From assembly GCF_000688335.1 (NCBI RefSeq), contig NZ_JHZX01000001.1, positions 806,001-870,000 on the forward strand: a stretch of DNA of 64,000 bases, written 5' to 3'. The DNA comes from Sediminibacter sp. Hel_I_10. GTDB taxonomy: Bacteria; Bacteroidota; Bacteroidia; Flavobacteriales; Flavobacteriaceae. Below, in pieces: positions 28,839-40,400 of this stretch. The stretch's first letter is position 1. Each line of letters starts with the position of its first letter. The notes below the pieces were generated by a model. That model saw only the letters and a list, made by a program, of their open reading frames with translations, was not told the DNA's origin and did no database searches. A program made the position numbers and the translations under genes.

Positions 28839-29528
28839 ATGTATAAAGGTTACATGCCAGATGACAGGCTGTTTTTAGCTGTAGATTGTATCATTTTTGG
28901 ATTTGATGATGAGGATTTAAAAGTGCTGCTGGTTCAGAGAGATTTTGAACCTGAAAAAGGAAAATGGTCCTTAATGGGTGGATTCTTGAAAAAAGATGAA
29001 ACTTTAGATGACGCCGCTTCTCGCATTCTTTACAGATTGACAGGGATGCATGACATCTATTTAGAACAATTGTATGCCTTTAGTGATGTGAACCGCGATC
29101 CTGTAGCAAGAACCATCTCCACCTCTTACTTTGCCATTGTAAATATTGAAAAGCACCATGAAAAATCAACAGATAATTTTAAAGCGAAATGGTTTAGCTT
29201 AAGTAAAGTACCCAATTTGATATTTGACCACGACGAAATGCTTGCTAAAGCGGTAAGACGATTGAGACGCCGCACGTCAATAAATCCAATTGGTTTTGAA
29301 TTATTACCAGAAAAATTCACGATGCGTCAATTACAAAAATTGTATGAAACGATTTTGGATAAAGAATTGGACAAACGAAACTTTATCAATAAAATCAAAT
29401 CGATGGACATCCTGATTAAATTAAAAGAAAAAGATATGACCTCTTCAACGAAAGGGTCATATCTCTATCAGTTTGACCAAGAAAAATATGATGAAAAACA
29501 AACGAACGACTTCTACTTGAAGTTATAG
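28839..29528 (+). CDS. araR: AraR-type Nudix-fold transcriptional regulator
   Basis: The protein of about 229 residues has an N-terminal Nudix domain (LFLAVDCIIFGF to about residue 140) and a C-terminal winged helix (FTMRQLQKLYETILDKELDKRNFINKI). It resembles the AraR repressor characterised in Bacteroides thetaiotaomicron, which senses L-arabinose. The Nudix box runs GGFLKKDETLDDAASRILYRLTG-like, but the catalytic REuxEE glutamates are replaced (RILYRLTG), so it should bind rather than hydrolyse. I chose the ATG at 28,839 (MYKGYMPDDRLF). It is divergent from the arabinose operon and ends 6 bp from the transaldolase stop. Confidence 0.9.
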   Translation: MYKGYMPDDRLFLAVDCIIFGFDDEDLKVLLVQRDFEPEKGKWSLMGGFLKKDETLDDAASRILYRLTGMHDIYLEQLYAFSDVNRDPVARTISTSYFAIVNIEKHHEKSTDNFKAKWFSLSKVPNLIFDHDEMLAKAVRRLRRRTSINPIGFELLPEKFTMRQLQKLYETILDKELDKRNFINKIKSMDILIKLKEKDMTSSTKGSYLYQFDQEKYDEKQTNDFYLKL

Positions 29529-29534
29529 TTTGTT

Positions 29535-30191
29535 TTAGTTATTTCCTTTTTTATAATCTTCTAAAAATTTAGCAAGACCAATATCCGTCAATGGGTGTTT
29601 CAATAATCCAGTGATAGATGAGAGCGGTCCGGTCATGACGTCACTGCCTAATTTCGCACAGTCAATAACGTGCATGGTGTGACGAATGGATGCTGCCAAT
29701 ATTTGAGTTTCGAACCCGTAGTTATCATAAATCAAACGAATTTCTGCAATCAGATTTAATCCGTCGGTAGAAATATCATCTAATCTTCCTAAGAAAGGCG
29801 ACACATAAGTAGCTCCTGCTTTTGCTGCCAATAATGCCTGCCCAGCAGAAAACACTAAAGTCACGTTAGTTCTTACTCCTTTATCTGAAAAATGCTTACA
29901 GGCTTTTATTCCTGCTGCAATCATCGGTAATTTTACTACGATTTGTGGATGCAGAGCGGCTAACGCCTCCCCTTCTTCAACCATCCCGTCGAATTCCGTT
30001 GAAATAACTTCGGCACTCACATCACCATCTACGATATCGCAGATTTTCTTGTAGTGCGCCAAAATATTATCTTTTCCGGTAATACCTTCTTTTGCCATTA
30101 ACGAAGGATTTGTAGTAACCCCGTCTAAAACTCCCAAAGCTTGTGCTTCGGCTATTTCATCAAGGTTTGCTGTATCTATAAAGAATTTCAT
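29535..30191 (-). CDS. tal: Transaldolase (short TalC/MipB type)
   Basis: This 218-residue transaldolase of the small subfamily has [36 protein letters not shown] at the start, the Schiff-base lysine in IVVKLPM-like [10 protein letters not shown], and [32 protein letters not shown]. It moves a dihydroxyacetone unit in the non-oxidative pentose phosphate pathway. The related fructose-6-phosphate aldolase activity cannot be excluded, though the VFSAGQA segment suits transaldolase. It is the last gene of the xylose operon, 4 bp after transketolase. Confidence 0.93.
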   Translation of the reverse strand: MKFFIDTANLDEIAEAQALGVLDGVTTNPSLMAKEGITGKDNILAHYKKICDIVDGDVSAEVISTEFDGMVEEGEALAALHPQIVVKLPMIAAGIKACKHFSDKGVRTNVTLVFSAGQALLAAKAGATYVSPFLGRLDDISTDGLNLIAEIRLIYDNYGFETQILAASIRHTMHVIDCAKLGSDVMTGPLSSITGLLKHPLTDIGLAKFLEDYKKGNN

Positions 30192-30195
30192 AATC

Positions 30196-32238
30196 TTATT
30201 TTTTAGTTGTTTTTAAATACTCCAATACTTGTTTGCTGACTTTTTCTCCTGTGAAACCAAATTTTTCATCGAGCACAGTCGCTGGTGCAGAATAACCGAA
30301 ATGGTCCAATCCGAACACTGTTCCGTTATCTCCAACCAAACCTTCAAGATTTACTGGTAAACCTGCTGTTAAACCAAATAAAGGTTTGTTTTTAGGAATC
30401 ACGCTGTCCTGATAATCTTTAGATTGCAATCTGAATAATCCTTCAGAAATCACAGAAGCGATGTTCACTTTTAATCCGTTTTGGGACTCTAAAATCTCGG
30501 CTGCTTCAAACAAAGTTGCCACTTCAGAACCATTTGCGATTAAAACCACATCTGGATTCTCAACTTCTTTAACGAGATAACCACCTTTTTCAGCCGCTAA
30601 TGCATCCTTATATCTTGAACCATTAACCGATAAAATATCTGTGATACCTTGTCTTGATAGAATCAATCCGGTAGGCGTTGAGTTATTTTCCAAAGCCATT
30701 TTCCAAGCAACACTTGTTTCTGCTGAATCTGCAGGTCGCAAGGCTAAAAAGCTTGGTTTACCGCTATGATTTTTCAATTTTTCCAATAATCGGATTTGAG
30801 CTTCTTGCTCCACCGGTTGGTGGGTTGGTCCATCTTCTCCAACTCGGAAGGCATCATGTGTCCAAACATATTTCACTGGTAATTCTTGAATTCCGCTTAA
30901 ACGAATGGCTGGTTTCATATAATCTGAAAACACAAAGAATGTGGCTACGACTGGAATAATTCCGCCGTGTAATGCCAATCCGTTAGCGATACATGCCATG
31001 GTTAACTCCGCAACACCTGCTTGTAAGAAAGAACCTGAAAAATCTCCTTTTTTAAGCGCGTGTGTTTTCTTTAAGAAGCCATCGGTTTTATCACTATTAG
31101 ATAAATCAGCAGAAGACACAATCATGTTCTCCACCTTACCGGCTAGATAACCCAACACAGCGGAGGATGCCGCTCTAGAAGCCAACCCCGCTTTCTGCTC
31201 GATGGATTCAAAATCCAATTCTGGCAACTTTCCTGATAAAAAGAAATCCAATTTATCTGAAAGCTCTGCATTCTCCTTTTTCCAAGTGGAGATTTCCTTT
31301 TTCTTTTGAGCTGCTTCAGTTTCTTTTTTCTTGAGAAGATCCTTGTAAAACGATTGAACATCTTCAAAAATATCAAAAGGACTTTCAACTTTAGCGCCTA
31401 GATTAAGTAAGGTTTTTTCGTAATCTGCTCCAGAGTTCCCGATGGGCTGACCGTGCAATTCACAGTGGCCTTCAAACATACTTCCGTCTGCTGCAACCGC
31501 ACCTTTACCCATTATCGTTTTACCGATAATTAGGGTTGGTCGTTCGGTTTCATTATTGGCATCGGTCAGCGCTTTTCTAATCTCGTCATGGTTATGTGCA
31601 TCAATCGTCATAACGTTCCATCCCCATGCTTTGTATTTCATTTCAGTATCTTCACTGGTCACTTCATCAGTGGCAGTAGATAACTGAATGTCGTTGGAAT
31701 CGAAGAACATGATAAAATTGCTCAAGCCCAAATGGCCAGCAATTCTACCTGCACCTTGAGAAATCTCTTCCTGAACACCTCCGTCAGAAATGAAACCATA
31801 AATTTTATGATTCATCCAATCGCCAAAACGCGCTTGAAGGAATTTTGCTGCAATGGCAGCGCCAACGCCCATAGTATGACCTTGACCCAATGGACCAGAC
31901 GTATTTTCAATGCCTCTTTTAACATCAACTTCAGGATGACCGGGGGTAATTGACCCCCATTGTCTAAAGTTAGCGACGTCATCTTTTTCGTAATTACCCA
32001 ACAAATAATATTGTGCATACATCAAGGTTGACAAATGCCCAGCATCCATAAAGAAACGGTCCCTAAATGGCCAAGTCATGTCCGTTGGATCAAACTTGAA
32101 GAATTCCGAATACAGGATGTGCATAAAATCTGCACCTCCCATAGGGCCTCCAGGATGCCCAGAGTATGCTTTTTCGACCATGGCTACTGCCAAGGCTCTA
32201 ATATTATCTGCCGATTGTTGGTCTATCTTTTTGTTCAT
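30196..32238 (-). CDS. tkt: Transketolase
   Basis: This full-length 680-residue cytoplasmic enzyme binds thiamine diphosphate. Typical parts are [41 protein letters not shown], the cofactor-binding [15 protein letters not shown] with [10 protein letters not shown], and [24 protein letters not shown] near the C-terminal half. It transfers two-carbon units from xylulose-5-phosphate. It lies 1 bp after xylA and 4 bp before transaldolase, so xylose use carries its own pentose phosphate enzymes. Confidence 0.97.
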   Translation of the reverse strand: MNKKIDQQSADNIRALAVAMVEKAYSGHPGGPMGGADFMHILYSEFFKFDPTDMTWPFRDRFFMDAGHLSTLMYAQYYLLGNYEKDDVANFRQWGSITPGHPEVDVKRGIENTSGPLGQGHTMGVGAAIAAKFLQARFGDWMNHKIYGFISDGGVQEEISQGAGRIAGHLGLSNFIMFFDSNDIQLSTATDEVTSEDTEMKYKAWGWNVMTIDAHNHDEIRKALTDANNETERPTLIIGKTIMGKGAVAADGSMFEGHCELHGQPIGNSGADYEKTLLNLGAKVESPFDIFEDVQSFYKDLLKKKETEAAQKKKEISTWKKENAELSDKLDFFLSGKLPELDFESIEQKAGLASRAASSAVLGYLAGKVENMIVSSADLSNSDKTDGFLKKTHALKKGDFSGSFLQAGVAELTMACIANGLALHGGIIPVVATFFVFSDYMKPAIRLSGIQELPVKYVWTHDAFRVGEDGPTHQPVEQEAQIRLLEKLKNHSGKPSFLALRPADSAETSVAWKMALENNSTPTGLILSRQGITDILSVNGSRYKDALAAEKGGYLVKEVENPDVVLIANGSEVATLFEAAEILESQNGLKVNIASVISEGLFRLQSKDYQDSVIPKNKPLFGLTAGLPVNLEGLVGDNGTVFGLDHFGYSAPATVLDEKFGFTGEKVSKQVLEYLKTTKK

Positions 32239-32239
32239 T

Positions 32240-33565
32240 TTAGATGTATTGGTTTATGATATTTTCAAACAACTCTTGTTTTCCACTTTTCAATTCTAAT
32301 TCGCCATTCTCTTGAGCTATCTTATATAAATCATTTAAATCTAATTTACCTGCTTCAAAGTCTTTTCCTTTTCCAGAATCAAAAGAACTATATCTTTCAG
32401 TTCTTAATTTTTCATAAGGAGATGATGTAATGATTTTATCTGCAATCAACAAAGCTCTTGCAAAGGTATCTGCACCACCAATATGAGCGTGAAAAACATC
32501 TTCTAAATCGGTTGAATTTCTTCTGATTTTAGCATCAAAATTGATCCCACCACCTTGTAAACCACCAGCTTTTAAGAATACCAACATCGCTTCGGTTGTT
32601 TCTTGGATGTTGTTTGGGAATTGATCCGTATCCCATCCGTTTTGGTAATCGCCTCTGTTGGCATCCATACTGCCTAACATCCCTGCTTTTGCAGCAGTTT
32701 CGATTTCATGTTGAAAGGTGTGTTGTGCTAAAGTGGCGTGATTGACTTCAATATTTATTTTAAAATCTTTGTCTAGACCGTATTCCTTTAAGAACCCAAT
32801 CGCGGTTGCGGTATCAAAATCATATTGATGTTTTGAAGGCTCCATTGGTTTTGGTTCGATAAAGAAATTTCCTTTAAAGCCTTTAGAACGCGCGTAATCT
32901 CTGCACATCGTTAAAAATTGTCCCATGTGGTCCAATTCTCGTCCCATATCAGTGTTCAACAAGCTCATATAACCTTCACGACCTCCCCAAAATACATAAT
33001 TTTCACCATCTAATGCCATAGTTGCATCTAATGCCAATTTTATTTGACCACCAGCTCTCGCCACAACATTAAAGTCTGGATTGGTAGATGCGCCATTCAT
33101 ATAGCGAGGATTTGAGAAACAATTGGCAGTACCCCACAATAATTTAACTCCTGATGCTTTTTGTTTTTCCTTAAGATATTCAGTAATCGTTGCCAATCTC
33201 GATTCTGATTCTTGGAATGTGGCGCCCTCACTAATTAAATCGTAATCATGGAAACAATAGTATCCAAAGCCCATTTTGGTAATAAATTCGAAAGCTGCGT
33301 CTGCTTTTTCTTTGGCTGCTTCAACCGCATCAGTTGGTTTATCCCACTCAAAACTTTGGGTTCCTGGACCGAACGGATCGCTTCCCTGTCCGCAGAAAGT
33401 ATGCCAGTAAGCAATTGCAAATTTAAAATGCTCACGCATTGTTTTTCCTGCAACCACTTGGTCTGGATTGTAATATTTAAATGCTAATGGATTGTCTGAT
33501 TCTTTTCCTTCAAACTTAATGTCTCCGATACCTTTGTAGTATTCCTTGTTTCCTATAATTGCCAT
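32240..33565 (-). CDS. xylA: D-xylose isomerase
   Basis: The 441-residue class II enzyme converts D-xylose to D-xylulose with two metal ions. The catalytic His is in [15 protein letters not shown]. Metal ligands are in [55 protein letters not shown] and [13 protein letters not shown]. The length is normal for the Bacteroidota form. It is in the xylose operon between xylB (23 bp) and transketolase (1 bp). Confidence 0.98.
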   Translation of the reverse strand: MAIIGNKEYYKGIGDIKFEGKESDNPLAFKYYNPDQVVAGKTMREHFKFAIAYWHTFCGQGSDPFGPGTQSFEWDKPTDAVEAAKEKADAAFEFITKMGFGYYCFHDYDLISEGATFQESESRLATITEYLKEKQKASGVKLLWGTANCFSNPRYMNGASTNPDFNVVARAGGQIKLALDATMALDGENYVFWGGREGYMSLLNTDMGRELDHMGQFLTMCRDYARSKGFKGNFFIEPKPMEPSKHQYDFDTATAIGFLKEYGLDKDFKINIEVNHATLAQHTFQHEIETAAKAGMLGSMDANRGDYQNGWDTDQFPNNIQETTEAMLVFLKAGGLQGGGINFDAKIRRNSTDLEDVFHAHIGGADTFARALLIADKIITSSPYEKLRTERYSSFDSGKGKDFEAGKLDLNDLYKIAQENGELELKSGKQELFENIINQYI

Positions 33566-33588
33566 TTTACTAATGATTTAATAAGTTA

Positions 33589-35073
33589 TTATTTGTTGTT
33601 TAATATAATTTCTAGTTCTTTTTTCCAATTATTGTAAGCTTCCAAATAAGGCCTTTTGTCCTTGAATGGCATGAACGTCATGACATGGTCATTATCGATA
33701 ATGCCCTGCCCAAAACTTTCAAAATTACCTTTATGTAAATCGGCTGCACGCGCGGCGCCGATGGCTCCTGTGGTGTTGTAGATTTCTATTTCCTGTTCTA
33801 TCAGCGTAGCGACCGTATTTGCGAAAATTTCTGAACGGAATAAATTATCGTTACCAGCCCTGATGACACTTGGTTTAATACCATCTGATTTTAAAATTTC
33901 CATACCGTAGACGAATGAAAACGCGATGCCCTCTAAAGCAGCTCTACAGATATGACCTTTATGATGATTGTTTAAATTTAAATTTGCGATTCGCGTACCG
34001 ATTTCTTTATTGTTCAGCATTCGTTCGGCGCCATTTCCAAATGGAATTAAGCACACACCATCAGAACCAATCTTGATGTCGGCAGCCAAATTATTCATCT
34101 CTTCATAAGAACTGACATCAAGGTTGTTCAGCAACCAACGATACTGAATACCAGCACCATTAATATTGAGTAATTTTCCTATTCTAGGATTTAACTTTTC
34201 ATGATTAACATGAACAAAATTATTAACTCGTGTGCTTTCCTTTCCAGATAAATTGTCGGTTACCGCATAGACAACGCCTGATGTTCCACCTGTCGCCGCT
34301 ACTTCGCCAGGGTTAAACACGTTCAATGATAAGGCATTATTCGGTTGGTCTCCGGCTCTGTAATAGATTGGTGTTCCAGCAGCAATGCCGCTTTCTGCTT
34401 CTCCTTTTTCATCCACAACAGATTGCAATCCGAACGTATCCACAATATCTGGGACTAAATTTTTATCGATGCCATAATATTCCAAGAGAAAATCAGCAAC
34501 CGATTCATTTTTAAAATCCCAAAAGATACCTTCTGAAAGTCCCGAAATCGTCGTGTTGATCACGTTCGAGAATTTGAAAGCAATGTAATCGCCCGGCAAC
34601 ATGAATTTGTAAATCTTTTTATAGATGTCTGGCTCGTTTTCTTTTACCCATTTCAATTTTGAAGCGGTGAAATTCGCAGGAGAATTCAATAAGTGATTGG
34701 CACATTTGTCTTCGCCAAGAGCTTCTAACGCTTCGTTGCCTATCTCCACTGCCCTACTATCGCACCAAATGATACTTTTTCGAAGTGGATTCCCAGCTTC
34801 GTCCACAATCACAAGTCCGTGCATTTGGTAAGAAATCCCGATGCCTTTAATCTGGGTTCGAGAGATATTATATTGCTTTTTTAACCGTGTGATGGCATTG
34901 CAAGCGTGCTTCCACCAATCTTCGGGTTTTTGTTCTGCCCACCCGTTTTTTTGGGCAAACATGGACATTTCTTGCTCCGGTTCTTGGGCAACGCCTATGC
35001 TTCGTCCGGTAGCTATTTCAACCAAAGCGGCTTTAATTGACGAACTTCCGATGTCTAATCCTAAATAGTACAT
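33589..35073 (-). CDS. xylB: Xylulokinase
   Basis: The 494-residue FGGY kinase phosphorylates D-xylulose. YYLGLDIGSSSIKAALVEIATG begins the ATPase fold, GIGISYQMHGLVIVD and KSIIWCDSRAVEIG match xylulokinase, and AATGGTSGVVYAV and VIRAGNDNLFRSEIFANTVATL are the later nucleotide-binding parts. It is co-transcribed with xylA and separated by 3 bp from the regulator upstream. Confidence 0.96.
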   Translation of the reverse strand: MYYLGLDIGSSSIKAALVEIATGRSIGVAQEPEQEMSMFAQKNGWAEQKPEDWWKHACNAITRLKKQYNISRTQIKGIGISYQMHGLVIVDEAGNPLRKSIIWCDSRAVEIGNEALEALGEDKCANHLLNSPANFTASKLKWVKENEPDIYKKIYKFMLPGDYIAFKFSNVINTTISGLSEGIFWDFKNESVADFLLEYYGIDKNLVPDIVDTFGLQSVVDEKGEAESGIAAGTPIYYRAGDQPNNALSLNVFNPGEVAATGGTSGVVYAVTDNLSGKESTRVNNFVHVNHEKLNPRIGKLLNINGAGIQYRWLLNNLDVSSYEEMNNLAADIKIGSDGVCLIPFGNGAERMLNNKEIGTRIANLNLNNHHKGHICRAALEGIAFSFVYGMEILKSDGIKPSVIRAGNDNLFRSEIFANTVATLIEQEIEIYNTTGAIGAARAADLHKGNFESFGQGIIDNDHVMTFMPFKDKRPYLEAYNNWKKELEIILNNK

Positions 35074-35076
35074 AGT

Positions 35077-36063
35077 TTATAATGAATCTCTTAATATTAA
35101 TATTGTTGGTATATATTCTTGTAATGGTTTGTCATGTTTGATGAATTCCGCAGCGTGGGCTCCCATTTCCTTAAAGTCAGTTGAGATGACTGAAATCCCT
35201 TTATAGATGAATTTTTTCATTGGGGTTTCATTGTAAGACAGAAATCCGACATCCGTTCCTGGCTCAAAACCTTGGGCCTTACATTGTTCTAAAAACAGAC
35301 CTAAAACTCTATCGCTTACGCTTATATAAGCCTCATTTTTTACGACTTTGAATTCTTCCGGATTGGTAATAATCCGATTTTTAAACTGATGTTCTTCGCA
35401 GAATTTCTTGAAATAGGCAAGACTTTCTTTGGGGTGGCTCGTAAACGTTGGATATACAAAAACGAGTTTCTTGTATTTTTTGAAAGGAAGAATCGTTTCA
35501 ACCAAAGCGTCGTAAAACGACTTTCCAAAATCTTGAAACACATAATTATTTGCTTGAGTTGAATGGATATTCCAATCAATCAACAATAGTTTGTCATTAT
35601 CGAATTCTGAAAAAATGGATGTTACCTCTTTATGATTAAAGGGCATCACGACATATTTATAATACTTGCCTTTGCTGTTATTGAGAATTGTTCTGAAATT
35701 ATTGATGTTATAGTGATGAAACTGTACATCTACAATTACATTTTTAGGCAGGTTGTTCACAAAAGAATGATACAGAACTTCCTTATAAGCCTTGAACGTA
35801 TCCAAGACTAAAAGGACTTTTCGAGTGTCGTTTGCGACATAATAGCCTTTATTAGGAACGGATTCTACCACCCCATTTTCCTTTAGAATAGTATAGGCCT
35901 TAAAGACCGTATCTCTGGAAAGATTGTAATCTTTACAGATATTATTTACAGATGGTAAGGCATCGCCACTAGAAATCGTACTGCTAGCAAGCGCATCATT
36001 TATGGTATTAACCAACTGCTGATACTTTGGAATATCGCTATCAAAATTAATTTCTAAATTCAT
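35077..36063 (-). CDS. GntR-type regulator with sugar-binding-like domain, first gene of the xylose operon
   Basis: The 328-residue protein has an N-terminal GntR winged helix (IPKYQQLVNTINDALASSTISSGDALPSVNNICKDYNLSRDTVFKAYTILKENGVVESVPNKGYYV). The C-terminal domain of about 240 residues is of the LacI/periplasmic-binding fold (VGFLSYNETPMKKFIYKGISVISTDFKEMGAHAAEFI). It most likely senses xylose or a xylose metabolite and controls the xyl operon it heads, as well as possibly the divergent GH10 gene. Three tandem AGAAC units lie just before its start codon. Confidence 0.9.
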   Translation of the reverse strand: MNLEINFDSDIPKYQQLVNTINDALASSTISSGDALPSVNNICKDYNLSRDTVFKAYTILKENGVVESVPNKGYYVANDTRKVLLVLDTFKAYKEVLYHSFVNNLPKNVIVDVQFHHYNINNFRTILNNSKGKYYKYVVMPFNHKEVTSIFSEFDNDKLLLIDWNIHSTQANNYVFQDFGKSFYDALVETILPFKKYKKLVFVYPTFTSHPKESLAYFKKFCEEHQFKNRIITNPEEFKVVKNEAYISVSDRVLGLFLEQCKAQGFEPGTDVGFLSYNETPMKKFIYKGISVISTDFKEMGAHAAEFIKHDKPLQEYIPTILILRDSL

Positions 36064-36112
36064 TAACCGTTCTGTTCTGTTCTGGTATGTAAAAATAAAT
36101 ATTATATTTATA

Positions 36113-36122
36113 TTTACGTAAA
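36113..36122. promoter_or_regulatory. Palindrome TTTACGTAAA between gntR and GH10
   Basis: This 10-bp perfect palindrome lies in the 160-bp divergent gap, 50 bp before the regulator gene and about 110 bp before the GH10 gene. It is a candidate operator for the GntR-type regulator. Such short AT-rich palindromes also arise by chance. Confidence 0.35.
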
Positions 36123-36149
36123 AATTTCAAAATATATTTCTGATGTACA

Positions 36150-36157
36150 TAATTTTG
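36150..36157 (+). promoter_or_regulatory. -7 box TAATTTTG of the first GH10 gene
   Basis: TAATTTTG is a perfect TAnnTTTG, 67 bp before the GH10 start codon. No clear TTTG was found at -33. Confidence 0.45.
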
Positions 36158-36223
36158 AAATGATTGATTCAAAAAATACAACATCCTAATTAATATCTCA
36201 ATTGCATCTTAAATTACTTAAAA

Positions 36224-37395
36224 ATGAATCGAATCCTACTCAAACTCCTATCCTTTTATTGTGTCTTCCTTATTACTGGCTGTGAAGAACAAAAGAAGGC
36301 TTCAAAGTCAAGAAGTGAAACTTCAAACACTACGTTGAAGAATACTTTTAAGGAGGATTTCTTAATCGGAAATGCCTTAAATGAAGATATGGCATCTGGG
36401 AAGGATTCAATTTCTAGAACGATTATTTTGGAACAATTCAACGCCATTACCCCAGAAAATGTCATGAAAGCCGAGCGCATCAATCCTGAACCAGGCGTTT
36501 ATAATTTCAAACCTGCCGATGACTTTGTTGATTTTGGAAAACAAAATAATTTATTCATTGTCGGGCACACTTTAATATGGCATAATCAAACCCCAGCTTG
36601 GTTTTTTAAGGATAACGAAGGACAACCAAAAACTAAAGAGGCGCAAATAGAGCAGATGCGCAAACATATTGAAACTATTGCCGGCAGATACGCTGGTAAA
36701 GTAGATGCATGGGACGTTGTCAATGAAATCATAGATAATGATGGCTCTTACCGACCAACCACTTGGGTCAATGGCATTGGTAATGGCGATACTTTAGTGA
36801 AAAATGCCTTTAAGTTTACAGAAACATATGCTCCAAACACAGAACTATATTACAATGATTTTAATGCTTGGCGACCTACAAAACGAGATGGAATTATGCG
36901 AATGATACGAATGCTACAAAAAGAAGGCGTGAGAGTGGATGGTGTAGGTATTCAAGGACATTGGGGACTGAATTACCCAAAACCGAGTATATTGAGGCTG
37001 CCATAGATTCCTTCGCTTCATTAGGTGCAAAAGTAATGATTACGGAATTGGATATCGATGTATTGCCACTAACTAAAGAAGGTCAAATCATTGGAACAGG
37101 ATTATTGCACCCGCAATATGATTTGGAAGAGTTCAAAACATTTTTAGACCCTTATCAAAATGGTTTGCCAGAAGCTATGCAACAGCAATTAGCTAATAGA
37201 TATGCTGAACTATTTAAAATATTTTATAACAAACGAGACAAGATAAGCCGAATCACATTTTGGGGATTACATGATGGGATGTCATGGAAAAATGACTACC
37301 CAATAGCCAATAGAACCAATTACCCATTACTGTACGACCGCAATAAACAACCTAAAAAGGCATTGGAGGCAATACTTTCCACGAAAGAAGATTAA
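36224..37395 (+). pseudogene. GH10 endo-1,4-beta-xylanase lipoprotein, frameshifted
   Basis: A lipoprotein signal (FYCVFLITGCEEQ) is followed by a GH10 barrel of about 390 residues, split over two frames. The first frame (36,224-37,006) holds VGHTLIWHNQTPAWF and the acid/base Glu in WDVVNEIIDNDG (about 167). The second frame (to 37,395) holds the nucleophile Glu in VMITELDIDVLP and the C-terminal ITFWGLHDGMSWKND and RTNYPLLYDRN. The break is at four A residues (36,979-36,982), and one more A restores YPKTEYIEAAID. As read, the first product lacks the nucleophile. It may be a real mutation or a homopolymer sequencing error. The second GH10 gene at 57,366 is intact. Confidence 0.88.
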
Positions 37396-37399
37396 TTAG

Positions 37400-37443
37400 A
37401 GCGAAGGTTATATGTATCAATTTTATATATTGAAACCTTCGCT
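37400..37443. terminator. Bidirectional terminator between GH10 and FG-GAP genes
   Basis: AGCGAAGGTT (37,400-37,409) pairs perfectly with AACCTTCGCT (37,434-37,443). Inside, TCAAT and ATTGA extend the stem. It lies between convergent stop codons at 37,395 and 37,470. Confidence 0.7.
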
Positions 37444-37469
37444 TAAATAAATACCCTCTAAATATCGGC

Positions 37470-40400
37470 TTAATTGAGTTTGAAAATCGCGAACGGCCTA
37501 TCGTTATTTGCGATAAATACATATGAATTGTTTTGTATGGTAACCAATTCCATATGCTTCGCATTTAAATCATTGTAAAAACTGATATCCTTGTAAGGAG
37601 TCATTCCGCCTTTGGAATCCCCTAATAAGATATAGCCCACATTTGAATCATATCGAACGGTTTCAACCTCGGACTCATGTATGGCTCCAGAACCAATCAC
37701 ATCTAAATGTCCGTCTTTATTTACATCTGCAAACACATAGGACATGGTAGGACCCAATTGAGCGGTGGTTGGCAAATGCTTGATGACAAATTCACCATTT
37801 CCCTTGTTTTCTAAATAGACCGATTCAAATTCAGTGACCTTTTTGTGATAGGAATTCGCGATGACGTCCGCTCCATAAATATCTGTCAAGGTTGAATTTG
37901 CAAATTCTTTATACGATTTAATTTTTTGGCTAACAAACGGATTTTGACTTGTGGAACATTCTTTGCCTCTTACTGGCACCAAGTTTCCATGATAGAGTTT
38001 GCTCATAATCATATCGTAGTTCCCGTCAGCGTCGAAATTGTTTCCGTAAATATGTAGTGGTTTTTCTTTGGAAGGATGAAATTTGTTATTGCCACCAATG
38101 TTACCCACAAAATAATCCATATCGCCATCCTTATCAAAATCTATTTCTGAGATGGTGTTCCACCAACCTTCCGTATCGGTTAACGATGGAATCGCTCTTT
38201 TTTCGAATTTACCTTTCACGTTATCAAAAATAGTTATGGGCATCCATTTCCCAACAACCATCAAATCGAGGTCATTATCCCCATCATAATCAGACAAAAT
38301 GATGTCGTTCACCATACCTACTTCCTCAAAATCCGGTGCTATCGTTTTTGTAACATCCGTGAATTTTCCATTTGAATTGTTAAGAATATACGATTTTGGA
38401 GATACCGGATATTTCCCTGGAATCACTCTACCCGCCACAATCAAATCTAAATCCCCATCATTATCATAATCAAATGGTACAACCGCTTTTGTACTGGTTA
38501 GCATTTTAGGCAAGTTATTGGACTTCGTAAAATTCCCTTTACCATCATTTAAATACAGCCTATCTTGTAATAAAGCGTCATTTTCATTGAGCTCATAACC
38601 TCCACTTGCCACAAACAAATCTAAATCACCATCGCCATCCGCATCAAAAAAGTGGGCGCCATTATCTTCATAGCTTTTATCTGTTTCAAAAATAGTCTGT
38701 TGGGTTTTATCAAAAGTTCCTTTACTATTTTGAAGATAGATTTCAGCGGGTTGATTTAGTGCACCTCCTACAAAAAAGTCTATCAAGCCATCCTTATTAA
38801 TATCCGCTTGCGTAAATGCTGGGCCCTGTTGCGATTGTTTTTGAGGTAACAGCACCTGTTTTGAGAAGTCATTAAACGTATTCTCATCATGTTTGAAGGT
38901 AATACCCAATGATTCAGGATCCAATCTTGTAAAATTAGTTGGTCGCTCATACATCGTTTCAGCACCTGATTTCGATGTGCCCTTCTCAAATGTTAGTGTT
39001 TGATTCACCTTGACATTTTCCATAGTCGAGATCTTACCATCATTCCAAACGACTTCAATTCTATTTATCATTTCTTCATCACCAACTCCAAAATTCAAAA
39101 TTGGAGATACGGACGATTGATAGCCTCTTGATAGAAATAATTCTTGATATTGTTGCGTGCTATCGGTATACACTTTAATTTTTGAGCCAATCGCATTGCT
39201 GTTTTTACTATCACCAACAAGTTTGATATTTACAAAATTATAGGTCGCATTATTTTGATAGATACTGGCTTCATCTTCAAGATTATTAATGACTAAATCC
39301 AAATCACCGTCATTATCCAAATCGGCATAAGCGACACCATTAGAATTAACTGCTTGATTTAAACCCCAATCTTCCATTACACGTTTAAAAGTCAAATCTT
39401 TATTGTTTTTGAAGGCATAATTCTGAAGTTTTTCGGAAGGCATATTATCCAAGATCTTGTCAATAGGCATGTATTGCAATGAATCTTGTTTTGAGTCCAA
39501 ATAATTTCCAAAATCCTGATTTGCAATCTCCCTTTTAATGCCGTTGGTAATAAATATATCCTTAAATCCGTCGCCATCAAAATCTGCTATCAATGGTCCC
39601 CAACTCCAATCGGTTTTAGAGATACCAGCTACTTGGGCAACATCACTGAAATAACCGTTACCATTATTTAAATTTAAACCATTGGACATGTAAGGGTAAT
39701 GAAATCCTGCTTCCACAATCCACCAAAAACCTTCTGTATTCATACTGGCCATATTTTGTTTGCCTCGATTATGGTCTTCTGCAGACATATCCAAAACCAT
39801 CAAATCTGGTAAAAAGTCATTGTTAATATCCGCAAAATCGGACCCCATACTACTGTATGTGATATGCTTCAGGTTTGTATTTATTTGATTGGAAAATGTG
39901 CCATTTTTATTATTGATGTACAATTTATCTGGTGTAATAAAATCATTGGCCACAAACACATCCAACCAACCATCATTGTTATAATCGCCAATGGAAGCAC
40001 TCAAACTAAACTCTTTATTTACAATGCCACTGTTCATTGTGACATCTGTAAATTTAGTGCCATCATTACGGTACAAGTGGTCAGAGGTTTGAGGATAAAA
40101 CTCTTTGTCTTCTAGGATTGCTTTCAGGTTTACGGAATTAAGGAAATCGCTTCTATGATTGATTAAATACATATCTAAATCGCCATCTTTATCATAATCA
40201 AAAAAGTAAGATTGAATCGAAAATCCGTCATCATCAAGACCCCATTCTGCAGCTTGTTCTTTAAAAGTGCCGTTTTTTTGATTTACAAACAGTTTGTTTC
40301 TGCGACGTACGTTATCATTTAATGATGCTGATTTACACACATAGATATCCATCCAACCATCATTATTGATGTCTATCATGGTGACACCTGTCGTCCAACC

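Noticed and set aside
36068-36085. Three tandem GTTCT units just before the regulator gene of the xylose operon, as a phase-variation tract
   Set aside because: Three pentamers are too few to support slippage-driven switching, and no reading frame depends on them. They may simply be part of the leader.
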